From contig NZ_JAHWGL010000037.1 in NCBI RefSeq assembly GCF_019334315.1, positions 1-40,792 on the forward strand: 40,792 bases of DNA, written 5' to 3'. Source of the stretch: Hymenobacter profundi (lineage in GTDB: Bacteria; Bacteroidota; Bacteroidia; Cytophagales; Hymenobacteraceae). Within the stretch, counting starts at the first letter, position 1. Every line of letters starts with the position of its first letter. The notes below the pieces were generated by a model, which saw nothing but the letters and a program-made list of their open reading frames with translations, searched no databases and had not been told where the DNA came from. Of this stretch, positions 1 to 7,224 are shown piece after piece. Both the position numbers and the translations under genes were made by a program.

Positions 1-273
1 GTAGCCTTTTCAGGTCGTGGTGGCTGGGGCAATAGCGACGTAGCACGCACTGGCAGCGGCGGTTGGGGCAATAGCGACGTAGCACGCACTGGCAGCGGTG
101 GTTGGGGCAACAGCGACGTAGCACGCACTGGCAGCGGCGGTTGGGGCAACAGCGATGTAGCACGCACTGGCAGCGGTGGTTGGGGCAATAGCGATGTAGC
201 CTTTTCAGGTCGTGGTGGCTGGGGCAATAGCGACGTAGCACGCACTGGCAGCGGCGGTTGGGGCAATAGCGAT
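1..273 (+). repeat. 39-bp tandem repeat, seven in-frame copies
   Basis: Seven head-to-tail 39-bp units start at 1, 40, 79, 118, 157, 196 and 235. The unit length is a multiple of three and stays in frame with the protein. Two unit types alternate in the order A-B-B-B-B-A-B. This suggests a higher-order 195-bp duplication that has been cut by the window edge. There are no spacers. Confidence 0.92.
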
Positions 274-282
274 GTATGCTAA
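1..282 (+). CDS. C-terminal part of a 13-residue tandem-repeat protein (5' end outside window)
   Basis: An open frame from base 1 ends with TAA at 280-282. It encodes seven consecutive 13-residue units, then Val-Cys. Units 2, 3, 4, 5 and 7 read VARTGSGGWGNSD. Units 1 and 6 read VAFSGRGGWGNSD and are identical to each other in DNA. Among the five VARTGS units every base difference is synonymous (Gly, Asn and Asp third positions). This suggests that the peptide, and not only the DNA, is conserved. The composition is Gly, Ser, Trp, Asn and Asp, with no hydrophobic stretch, and the only Cys is the last residue. I do not recognise the family. It could be the tail of a repetitive surface or structural protein, or a multi-core peptide precursor. 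It lies 74 bp before a peptide transporter cassette on the same strand, with no terminator hairpin between them. The coding call is firm; the function is unknown. Confidence 0.75.
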   Translation, partial: VAFSGRGGWGNSDVARTGSGGWGNSDVARTGSGGWGNSDVARTGSGGWGNSDVARTGSGGWGNSDVAFSGRGGWGNSDVARTGSGGWGNSDVC

Positions 283-356
283 AAACCTTCTGCTCAAAAA
301 CGAGTGTGTTTACTTTGCTACCTTGCCTGACAGTATGCTTATGTGACTGTTAGTTG

Positions 357-2069
357 ATGAGGCAATTTCTACACGGACTTCTTCTTCTTGTTGCCCTCGG
401 GTTAGGAGCCTGTTCTTCTTCGGCTCCTAACCCGGATACGATACGCGTTCGTTGGGCGGCTGATCTGGAGACGTTGGATCCTTTGCTTTATCTTAATTCA
501 GTTAATACAACTCAGACTATCAATTTATTGTACTTCAGCTTATTAGACAACGGACAGGAAACAGTTCCACTATTAGCCGAAGCTCTACCTAGCGTTCGTT
601 ACACTGATTCATTAACGTTTATTACCTATAGAATACATCCGGCGGCTACGTGGGATAACGGCTGCCCAGTGTTGGCCCGCGATGTAGCGTTTACGCTGGC
701 TGTGATGAACTGCCCTGGTCTTCCAAACGAAGCGGCGGAAGCACAATTTGACTTCATCGAAAAAATAAAATACGATTCCACTGATCAGCGGCGCTTCACG
801 TTTGTGTGCCGGGGTAGGTCACCCGAGTTCTATTCTGCCTCGGGTGATTTTCCGATTTTACCAGAATACGCTCTTGACCCAACCGGTAGCCTGGCGGCTC
901 TTTCATTGCGCACATTGCGCATGTCTGAGGCCGCTAAGCTACCCGCCGTTACGCGCTTTGTACAACGTTATGTGGGCGCTCAACTCAACCGGCACCCTGG
1001 TAACCTACCAGGGTGTGGCCCTTACCGTTTGCACCAGTGGCAAAGCGGGCGCTACCTCTCTCTTCAGCGCAAGCCTATGTGGTGGGGTGATAAGGTGCAG
1101 TCTGCACCAACACAATTACAGGCTTATCCAAAAAAAATAGTCTTTGATATTATACCGGATGAGAATACGGCTGTATTGGCCCTACGCCGCCATCAACTCG
1201 ATATCTATCCTCGCCTACCCGCAAAGGACTACATACGCCTGAAAGAGTCGGCGGCGGCCAAGTGGCTGTCGTTTTACTCAACCGGTTCGTACGAAATGGT
1301 TACGGTAGGGTTCAATACGCGCCGTCCTATGCTGCATGATCGGCTGACTCGCCAAGCCCTCAGCCGCTTGTTTAATGTGCCAGCTCTCATTGCTGGTACA
1401 CAGCAGGGCCTAGCTTATCGCAGTGTAGGTATAATAGCTCCTCAAACAAAACCCTACTATAACAGCACTTTACCCTTTATACCTTATAGCTTACCCGAAG
1501 CCACTGTATTATTAAGGCAGGCGGGCTGGCGTCAGACGGCTACGGGCTGGCACCGAGCAACAGTAGGGGCCGCAACTCAACACTTAAAACTTACCATCTC
1601 ATATCGGACCGGCGACCCCGCTTATGAAGCAGCTGCCCTCCAGTTTCGGAGTGCTGCTGCTACGCTGAATATTCCGGTAACACTACGCCCTGCCGAGCGC
1701 TCTATATTTATAGCGCAACTGCGCAATGGTGAATCGGATGTGTTCTTACATTCATTATCTGGCAACCCGACGGCATTTAACTTTGCTCCGCTTTTTCACT
1801 CGCAATACACTAACGCAGGCAACTATAGTGGTTTCGGGACTCCGACGAGTGATAAGCTAATTGAGGAACTGGCGGCCGCTGAAAGCCAGACGCAAAAAAT
1901 CGAGTTGGTGAAAGAATTTCAGCAGATGATGCAAGAAGAAAGCCCAGAGGTAGTACTTTATTTTCTACGCTATCAAACGGCTGCTAATGCGAAGCTAACC
2001 GGTTTGGAACTCTCCCCTTTAAAGCCCGGCTATAACGTATCGACCGTGCGCCTCCGAAAGGGCAGTTGA
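357..2069 (+). CDS. Peptide/oligopeptide ABC transporter substrate-binding lipoprotein (SBP_bac_5, DppA/OppA type)
   Basis: This 570-residue protein is predicted to capture peptides or a similar solute and deliver it to the two permeases encoded next. The first ATG is at 357; a TTG 3 bases earlier is less likely. Residues 1-18 form a signal peptide, and the lipobox GLGAC places the lipidated Cys at residue 19. The mature protein has the family features: an N-terminal segment with 'ETLDPLLYLNS', the 'HPAATWDNGCPVLARDVAF' region and a C-terminal lobe that closes over the ligand. Length is slightly above the usual 500-550. It ends one base before the next gene, so the three genes form a tight operon. 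The substrate cannot be inferred from sequence alone. In Bacteroidota the lipoprotein may sit in the inner or outer membrane. Confidence 0.9.
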   Translation: MRQFLHGLLLLVALGLGACSSSAPNPDTIRVRWAADLETLDPLLYLNSVNTTQTINLLYFSLLDNGQETVPLLAEALPSVRYTDSLTFITYRIHPAATWDNGCPVLARDVAFTLAVMNCPGLPNEAAEAQFDFIEKIKYDSTDQRRFTFVCRGRSPEFYSASGDFPILPEYALDPTGSLAALSLRTLRMSEAAKLPAVTRFVQRYVGAQLNRHPGNLPGCGPYRLHQWQSGRYLSLQRKPMWWGDKVQSAPTQLQAYPKKIVFDIIPDENTAVLALRRHQLDIYPRLPAKDYIRLKESAAAKWLSFYSTGSYEMVTVGFNTRRPMLHDRLTRQALSRLFNVPALIAGTQQGLAYRSVGIIAPQTKPYYNSTLPFIPYSLPEATVLLRQAGWRQTATGWHRATVGAATQHLKLTISYRTGDPAYEAAALQFRSAAATLNIPVTLRPAERSIFIAQLRNGESDVFLHSLSGNPTAFNFAPLFHSQYTNAGNYSGFGTPTSDKLIEELAAAESQTQKIELVKEFQQMMQEESPEVVLYFLRYQTAANAKLTGLELSPLKPGYNVSTVRLRKGS

Positions 2070-2070
2070 T

Positions 2071-3129
2071 ATGGTGCGCTACCTGTTGTTTCGTCTACTC
2101 CGGCTACTGTTTGCTCTTTGGCTGACAGCATCCGGCGTTTTTTTACTAAGCCGCTCCCTACCCGCTGATATTATTCTACAGCGGCTGTCCGTGGATGAGA
2201 TAAGTGCTACTGCATCCAGCCTGCAGCAGCAACGTATTGCGGAGCAGCGCTTTCGGCATCGGTTGGGCTTGGATATCCCACTATTTTATTTCTCCCTACC
2301 TACCGCCGCCACACATCAGCAATGGCAGTGGCACGGCCGACGCAACCAATACCACCGGTGGGTACAGCAGCTGCTCCATGGCAACCTGGGCCGTTCTTAC
2401 CGCGACGGCCAACCCGTGACGACCTTATTAGCAGCGGCTCTGACTTACACGTTGCCGCTCACCACGCTGGCCGCTACGATGTCTGTTCTACTGGCGCTGT
2501 GGCTGGCTACACGTTTGGCAGTGCATCATCAGATTCGTTTGCTTGCTCTTCGGCTCTTGTATGCGCTGGATGCATTACCGCTGTTCGTACTTGCCCTACT
2601 GCTGCTGTTGCTGTTTGCCAACCCGGATATGCTGACGTGGTTTCCAGCATATGGTCTGGGGGAAGAGGCAGAGCTAGTAAATACCTCTGTGCTGGAGCGC
2701 ATTGGCACTTTGCTTTACTACCTCGCGCTCCCGTCGATTTCTCTGATTCTTGTGAATTTACCTCATCTAGTAATACAGCTGGATGCGGCGCTGCAACAGG
2801 AGCGCCGCACCGCCTACGCAGCTACTGCCCGTGCCAAAGGTGCTCCCGAAAAGCAGGTCATACAGCACCATACTCTGCGAAACGCACTACTACCTAGCTT
2901 AGCCCAACTCACCGATTTATTACCAGCTTTGGTAGCAGGCGCGGTGGTGGTGGAGGTTATTTTTGCTTTGCCGGGGGTAGGCCGCCTACTTGCCGAGGCG
3001 GCAGCCACGCACGACTATCCGGTGATAGTAGGGGGAGTGTTGCTTACAGCACTGGTACGGTTGCTGGCGCAGTTTCTCACGGATGGCCTGTACCTGTTGG
3101 CTGACCCTCGAATCAGGCTGCGTGCATGA
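2071..3129 (+). CDS. ABC transporter permease, DppB/OppB type
   Basis: This 352-residue integral membrane protein is one half of the translocation channel for the binding protein encoded upstream. An N-terminal segment (residues 1-27) is followed by a periplasmic region of about 80 residues and five further hydrophobic helices, as in the DppB family. The cytoplasmic EAA loop is visible as 'YAATARAKGAPEKQVIQHH', close to residues 250-270, and this is where the ATPase docks. The start ATG lies one base after the preceding stop. Its stop overlaps the ATG of the next gene in an ATGA arrangement, so translation is probably coupled. It is slightly longer than typical DppB (about 310-340). Confidence 0.9.
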   Translation: MVRYLLFRLLRLLFALWLTASGVFLLSRSLPADIILQRLSVDEISATASSLQQQRIAEQRFRHRLGLDIPLFYFSLPTAATHQQWQWHGRRNQYHRWVQQLLHGNLGRSYRDGQPVTTLLAAALTYTLPLTTLAATMSVLLALWLATRLAVHHQIRLLALRLLYALDALPLFVLALLLLLLFANPDMLTWFPAYGLGEEAELVNTSVLERIGTLLYYLALPSISLILVNLPHLVIQLDAALQQERRTAYAATARAKGAPEKQVIQHHTLRNALLPSLAQLTDLLPALVAGAVVVEVIFALPGVGRLLAEAAATHDYPVIVGGVLLTALVRLLAQFLTDGLYLLADPRIRLRA

Positions 3130-3926
3130 GTGTATCTTTCTACTTTGCTAGCTGGCGCCGACGAATGGCGATTGGGTGGCTTTGCCTTTTGCTGGTAAGT
3201 GCCGTGGCTGCCCCTTGGCTACCCCTCCCTTTTGCACCCGATCAGTTGAATTTATCTGCCACAATGCAACCGCCCGGTACGGATGGCCACTGGTTAGGCA
3301 CTGACCCGTATGGCCGCGATGTACTGGCGCTGCTACTATTTGGGGCGCGTACTGCCTTGCGTCTCAGCCTACCAGCCGCTATCCTGACAACAATATTAGG
3401 CACGCTGCTGGGTGCCACAGCCGGCTTCTACCGTAATCGACCTCTCCCTATCGACAGTCTTGTTACGGGGCTGATGGCCGTTATTTCCTCCATCCCGCGG
3501 CTTATCTTGGTCTTAGCACTGGCAGCAGTGCAGCCCCCTTCCATCAATACGTTGTTGATGCTGTTCTTATGTACATATTGGATTGGTCCGGCCCGGCTGG
3601 TACGTGCTGAAATGCTCCGGACCCGAGAATTACCTTTCATAGAAGCAGCTCGGGCTGCCGGCATTCCTGCCCATCGTATACTAATACGTCACGCACTGCC
3701 TAACACTTGGCAGCCAGCACTAGCCGTTTTTCCGCTCAGTGTTGCGTCCCTCATCGCGCTCGAAACTACGCTCTCTTTTTTGGGCGTAGGGCTGCCACCC
3801 GAAATAGCGAGCTGGGGCCGTTTGTTGGCTGCTTTCAGTATTGACCCTAGTGCTTGGTGGCTCTTGCTCTATCCGGCCGCTATTCTATTCATTACTTCGT
3901 TAGCCCTACGTCAGCTCAGTAAGTGA
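3126..3926 (+). CDS. ABC transporter permease, DppC/OppC type
   Basis: This 266-residue membrane protein is the partner permease of the DppB-like protein. An N-terminal transmembrane helix (about residues 14-33) is followed by the family signature 'WLGTDPYGRDVLALLLFGA' near residues 57-75. The EAA loop 'IEAARAAGIPAHRILIRH' lies near residues 174-191. The start ATG overlaps the stop of the previous gene by 4 bp. No ATPase gene (DppD/DppF or fused) follows. The next 500 bp are AT-rich and then genes run on the opposite strand, so the ATPases must be encoded elsewhere. Confidence 0.9.
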   Translation: MSVSFYFASWRRRMAIGWLCLLLVSAVAAPWLPLPFAPDQLNLSATMQPPGTDGHWLGTDPYGRDVLALLLFGARTALRLSLPAAILTTILGTLLGATAGFYRNRPLPIDSLVTGLMAVISSIPRLILVLALAAVQPPSINTLLMLFLCTYWIGPARLVRAEMLRTRELPFIEAARAAGIPAHRILIRHALPNTWQPALAVFPLSVASLIALETTLSFLGVGLPPEIASWGRLLAAFSIDPSAWWLLLYPAAILFITSLALRQLSK

Positions 3927-4229
3927 TTATTACCTCTGGTTCGATTGCAGGTGAAATGTCACAAAATCTTATAATTTCAGCATCGCCGAGCTCGCCCTAT
4001 ATGTGTACTTTTTTACAAGATTAGGACATTTTTCGTCATTATCCACCTGAACTCAATCAAATACACTTAGAATTATACAAATATTCTTCAAAATATATCA
4101 AGTCATTATTTAGACAATACTGTCCTTTTTGAGACCACTCTTTCCCTATAGCTTTGCTAAAAGGAAAGCGCCTTACTAGCGAGATATCATATAAAAACAA
4201 GCTTGTTCATCTCTTTTAGCGGCCATTAA
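3927..4229. other. AT-rich intergenic stretch without recognised gene
   Basis: About 300 bases after the permease cassette are clearly richer in A+T than the surrounding genes. All frames are broken by stops, and I see no tRNA-like fold or clear promoter. Together with the transposase remnant just downstream it looks like decayed, non-coding or formerly mobile DNA. Confidence 0.5.
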
Positions 4230-4400
4230 AGCGCTGTTTATAAAGATACTACTCGTTTGATTGATTTACGTTCGAGACCTTTTTCACAGCCTACCCTATA
4301 CGCAGGTCGAGGCTTTATAGAGCTTAATGAATCTTACTTCGCCGTGAAATATGTTGCGAGCGGCGTTGGTCGAGGATTTAGGATTGTTGCAATAAATTAG
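4230..4400 (+). pseudogene. Fragment resembling an IS1595/ISXO2-family transposase
   Basis: A 56-codon frame bounded by TAA (4227-4229) and TAG (4398-4400) has no good start codon. Its second half contains 'GFIELNESYFAVKYVASG' followed by VGRG. This lines up with the first catalytic block of ISXO2-like DDE transposases, typically G-x-[VI]-E-[IV]-D-E-[ST]-Y-F-G with a following basic, Gly-rich GRG stretch. The catalytic Asp position is Asn here, and the upstream zinc-finger/HTH and downstream catalytic parts are absent. It is therefore a dead remnant if the resemblance is real. The match was made by eye over about 22 residues, so a chance resemblance is possible. Confidence 0.45.
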
Positions 4401-4406
4401 GTGTAC

Positions 4407-4440
4407 AAAAAAACCGCAGATGCTGTCTGCGGTTTTTTTT
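4407..4440. terminator. Bidirectional intrinsic terminator
   Basis: A perfect 10-bp stem (4411-4420 with 4426-4435) has a 5-nt loop. It is flanked by an A run on the left and a T run on the right, so it can work in either direction. It ends the minus-strand reductase transcript from 5372. Confidence 0.85.
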
Positions 4441-4454
4441 TGCATTTCAAGATT

Positions 4455-5372
4455 CTACTGGGTGGTTTCGGCTGTTTGTTGAGCCAATAGACGTATCCCG
4501 TCTTCAAAGGAATGTGGCTTATATCCCAGTACCTTCCGCGCTTTAGTGATAATGAATCCTGTACGCGGTGGCCGACGAGCCGGCTGCGAAAACGTACTAC
4601 TATTAGCACTGGTAATCAACTGCTTATCCAAATCAAAAAAATCTGCCACGCGCAGTGCCATGTCGTACGGTGTAAGCAGTTCATCGCCGCTAATATGAAA
4701 GATACCAGTGGCGTTTTGTAGGGCTACCAGCCAGCAGCCCTGGGCTAGGTCCTCGGCCAGGGTAGGCGTTCGGAGCTGGTCGTCTACCACTTTTATGGGG
4801 GTATGGGACCGGAGCGAGTCGCGCACCCATAGCACGATGTTGGTGCGGCTGTAGTCGTGGGCGGTACCGTACACCAGCACTGTGCGCACAATGCTCCAGG
4901 GGCAAGTAGCTACCTGCACAACCTGCTCAGCGGCCATTTTACTTTCCCCGTAGTAATTAACGGGTGCGGGTAGGGCTTCTTCGGTCAGTGGTCCGGCTTC
5001 CCCACTGAACACAAAATCGGTGCTGACGTGGATAAGATGCACTGCTAGAACCTCGCACACGGCCACTAGATTCTCTACGGCCGTCACATTTTGCTGCCAA
5101 CAGGCCGCGCGATTCACCTCGCACTCGTCCACATTGGTCATGGCGGCTGTGTGGATGAGGTGAGATGGGCTCACGTCGGCTAACACCTTTGCCACCTGCG
5201 TGGCATTGGTCACGTCGAGGGGCACGAACCGCACATCCGGATATAGAGCAGCCAGTTTGTTGGCTCCCCGCGATGAAGCTACTACCTCTATTTCGGGCTG
5301 CGTGCGGAGTAGTGCTACCAGCTTCTGGCCGAGCAAGCCGTTGGAACCGGTAATCAGGATGCGTTTGGCCAT
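4455..5372 (-). CDS. SDR-family sugar reductase, RmlD/dTDP-4-dehydrorhamnose reductase-like
   Basis: This 305-residue soluble protein belongs to the RmlD_sub_bind branch of extended SDRs. The N-terminal Rossmann fingerprint 'ITGSNGLLGQKLV' (residues 6-18) binds NAD(P). The 'HVSTDFVFSG' segment and the catalytic Tyr-x-x-x-Lys in 'YYGESKMAAE' lie at about residues 119-149. These proteins reduce 4-keto sugar nucleotides, but the branch also includes other NAD-dependent reductases, and no rhamnose genes (rmlA, B or C) lie nearby. A rhamnose role is therefore only a guess. It is the last gene of a minus-strand series and is followed by a strong terminator. The start ATG at 5372 is the only good one. 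Confidence 0.85.
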   Translation of the reverse strand: MAKRILITGSNGLLGQKLVALLRTQPEIEVVASSRGANKLAALYPDVRFVPLDVTNATQVAKVLADVSPSHLIHTAAMTNVDECEVNRAACWQQNVTAVENLVAVCEVLAVHLIHVSTDFVFSGEAGPLTEEALPAPVNYYGESKMAAEQVVQVATCPWSIVRTVLVYGTAHDYSRTNIVLWVRDSLRSHTPIKVVDDQLRTPTLAEDLAQGCWLVALQNATGIFHISGDELLTPYDMALRVADFFDLDKQLITSANSSTFSQPARRPPRTGFIITKARKVLGYKPHSFEDGIRLLAQQTAETTQ

Positions 5373-5387
5373 GGCAGTAATTCAGGC

Positions 5388-6044
5388 TTAGTACTGATAG
5401 TTGTATTGCTCCGCTATTTTCTGCTTGCTCAGCTTGTCTACCTTCATCTTCATTTTCACGTCCGTAATGGGCCGGTCGCGGATGTCTTTGGGCACGGCAG
5501 CTATTTTCTCCACCACATCCATACCGCTGATTACCTGACCGAACACAGTGTAGGCACCATCGAGGCGGGGCACGCCCTGCCGGTTTTCTACGATGTAGAA
5601 TTGGGAAGCGCTGCTGGCCCGGCGCGGATTCACGGCGTCGCCGGTGCGAGCAGCGGCCACGGCTCCGTAGCGGTGGTGCAACTCGGGCCGGATTTCAGCC
5701 GGAATCATCTTCTCATTACGCTGGCCGGCCCCGTCGTTGTTGGGGTTGTCGTCCTTGGAATTTGGGTCGCCACCCTGAATCATGAAGTCGGGAATGACCC
5801 GGTGAAAGGTGGTGCCATTGTAGGAACCTTTCTTCGCCAGCTTCAAGAAATTGGCCTTGTGCCGGGGCGTCTGATCAAACAGAATCAGCCGAATATCGCC
5901 CTGCGGCGTGCTGATGGTCACGACCTGGTCTTTCTTGCTGGTTTTGGTTGATGCAGTTGGCGCTACGGAACGGGTAGAAGCGCAGCCGGCGCTTAGCAAT
6001 AGCAGCACTAGCCAACATGCGCCCCACGATTTCAGATGAATCAT
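5388..6044 (-). CDS. Cyclophilin-type peptidyl-prolyl cis-trans isomerase, lipoprotein
   Basis: The product isomerises X-Pro bonds during folding of exported proteins. I chose the ATG at 6044 (218 residues) because it gives a clean lipoprotein signal peptide with lipobox LSAGC and lipid Cys at residue 21. A TTG 15 bases upstream would only add residues. The cyclophilin core begins near residue 45. It shows the catalytic block 'FHRVIPDFMIQGGDP' with the active-site Arg and Phe, and 'SASQFYIV' further on. A short loop rich in Asp, Asn and Gly follows the GGDP motif, as in many Bacteroidota lipoprotein cyclophilins. It lies 34 bp downstream of hemC on the same strand and may share its transcript. 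Confidence 0.93.
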   Translation of the reverse strand: MIHLKSWGACWLVLLLLSAGCASTRSVAPTASTKTSKKDQVVTISTPQGDIRLILFDQTPRHKANFLKLAKKGSYNGTTFHRVIPDFMIQGGDPNSKDDNPNNDGAGQRNEKMIPAEIRPELHHRYGAVAAARTGDAVNPRRASSASQFYIVENRQGVPRLDGAYTVFGQVISGMDVVEKIAAVPKDIRDRPITDVKMKMKVDKLSKQKIAEQYNYQY

Positions 6045-6078
6045 ATACTTTGTTTTCAACCCAACAATAGAAGATACG

Positions 6079-7014
6079 CTACGCTACGCGGTGCGCCCGG
6101 ATATTATCCAGAATTTCCTGCCCGCCGCGTTGCAGTACGCTTTCGGCAATCTGAACACCTAGCGCTTCAGCCTCTGCCTGATTGGTAATCGACTTCGTTT
6201 CCTCAATGTACTGCTGCCCGTTGAGGCTGATGAGGCCGCCGTGGAGCTTCAAGGCCCCCTCGGGCGTGTAAGTTGCCAGCGCAAACGACGGAATGCTGCA
6301 CCCGCCCTCCATCGTGCGGAGGAAAGCCCGCTCGGCCAGCAAGGCCGTGTGGGTAGGCAAGTGGTCGAGAGCCTGGTGCAACGTCTCTTTCAGCTCTGGC
6401 TGCAAGTTTCGGGCGCACTCAATGGCGACGCTACCCTGCCCGGCGGCCGGAACAAATTGTGTGGCGGGTAACACATGCCGAATCAGGTCGTCGTATTCCA
6501 TGCGGTGCACGCCGGCGTAGGCCAGCACCAGGGCGTGGTATTGTCCTTCTTCCAGTTTGCGCAGGCGCGTTTGCAAGTTGCCACGGGCCTCGGCGGTGCG
6601 GGCGTTGGGGTAATAGCGCTGCAACATGGCCTTGCGGCGGGTGCTGCTGGTGCCCAACACAAGGTCGGGGCGGGTAAGGTCTAGGTTGGGGTCGAAGCTC
6701 ACCACCACGTCGTTCACCTGCTCGCGCTCCATAAAGGCCAGCAGTTCCAAGTCGTCGGGAATGGTGCTCTGCACGTCTTTGGCGCTGTGCACGGCCAAGT
6801 CAATATGACCCGTACGGAGGCTGATTTCCAGCTCCTCCGTGAACACGCCCTTGGCCCCAATCTTATCGAGCGAGCGGTCCAGCACCACGTCGCCCTTGGT
6901 GGTGATGATGACAATTTCCGTGGCCAAGCCGCGCTGCTGTAAGCGGTCGGCTACGTGGTTGGCCTGCCACAGTGCCAGCTTGCTCCCCCTGGTACCGATG
7001 CGAATAGGCTTCAT
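6079..7014 (-). CDS. hemC: Hydroxymethylbilane synthase (porphobilinogen deaminase)
   Basis: This enzyme joins four porphobilinogen molecules into hydroxymethylbilane in tetrapyrrole (haem) synthesis. The ATG at 7014 gives a 311-residue protein beginning MKPIRIGTRGSKLALWQ, which is the usual family N-terminus; an upstream TTG at 7041 is not needed. 'GTSSTRRKA' is the substrate-binding arginine region. Cys239 in 'MEGGCSIPS' is the expected attachment site for the dipyrromethane cofactor. Length is normal. A TAnnTTTG-type box lies at 7104-7111 on the minus strand, about 90 bp upstream, and may be its promoter. No other haem genes lie nearby. Confidence 0.97.
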   Translation of the reverse strand: MKPIRIGTRGSKLALWQANHVADRLQQRGLATEIVIITTKGDVVLDRSLDKIGAKGVFTEELEISLRTGHIDLAVHSAKDVQSTIPDDLELLAFMEREQVNDVVVSFDPNLDLTRPDLVLGTSSTRRKAMLQRYYPNARTAEARGNLQTRLRKLEEGQYHALVLAYAGVHRMEYDDLIRHVLPATQFVPAAGQGSVAIECARNLQPELKETLHQALDHLPTHTALLAERAFLRTMEGGCSIPSFALATYTPEGALKLHGGLISLNGQQYIEETKSITNQAEAEALGVQIAESVLQRGGQEILDNIRAHRVA

Positions 7015-7103
7015 CCTTCGAGAATTAAATAAGTAAGTCAAGCACTAAAGGGCCGTACCGGCGCTCTTGGAGAGCTTGCGTAAATCGTGTTTCTTGTGCC
7101 CTG

Positions 7104-7111
7104 CAAAGGTA
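7104..7111 (-). promoter_or_regulatory. Candidate -7 box upstream of hemC
   Basis: The minus strand reads TACCTTTG, which matches the Bacteroidota -7 consensus TAnnTTTG exactly. No TTG was found at the expected 17-23 bp further upstream, so the call rests on the -7 box and its position between holB and hemC. Confidence 0.4.
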
Positions 7112-7224
7112 CGAAAGCCAGCCCCGGCGATACTAGCTATAGCACTTTTAGCACTAGCTATATCAATTTACCAAAGTGTATTTAATGCCTTTATAGCCTG
7201 TAGAGCGAGTTTTGTGGGCCTTTA

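Noticed and set aside
1..273. CRISPR-like array
   Set aside because: The units are contiguous, without unique spacers, their 39-bp length stays in frame, and they encode a continuous peptide ending in a stop codon.
5406..5951. Plus-strand frame of 181 codons inside the cyclophilin gene
   Set aside because: It is the shadow of a strongly conserved cyclophilin and has no similarity or promoter.
7121..7180. Short direct and inverted repeats (AGCACT, TAGCTATA) upstream of hemC
   Set aside because: They are short, AT-rich and do not form a stable long stem. They could arise by chance in this intergenic sequence.
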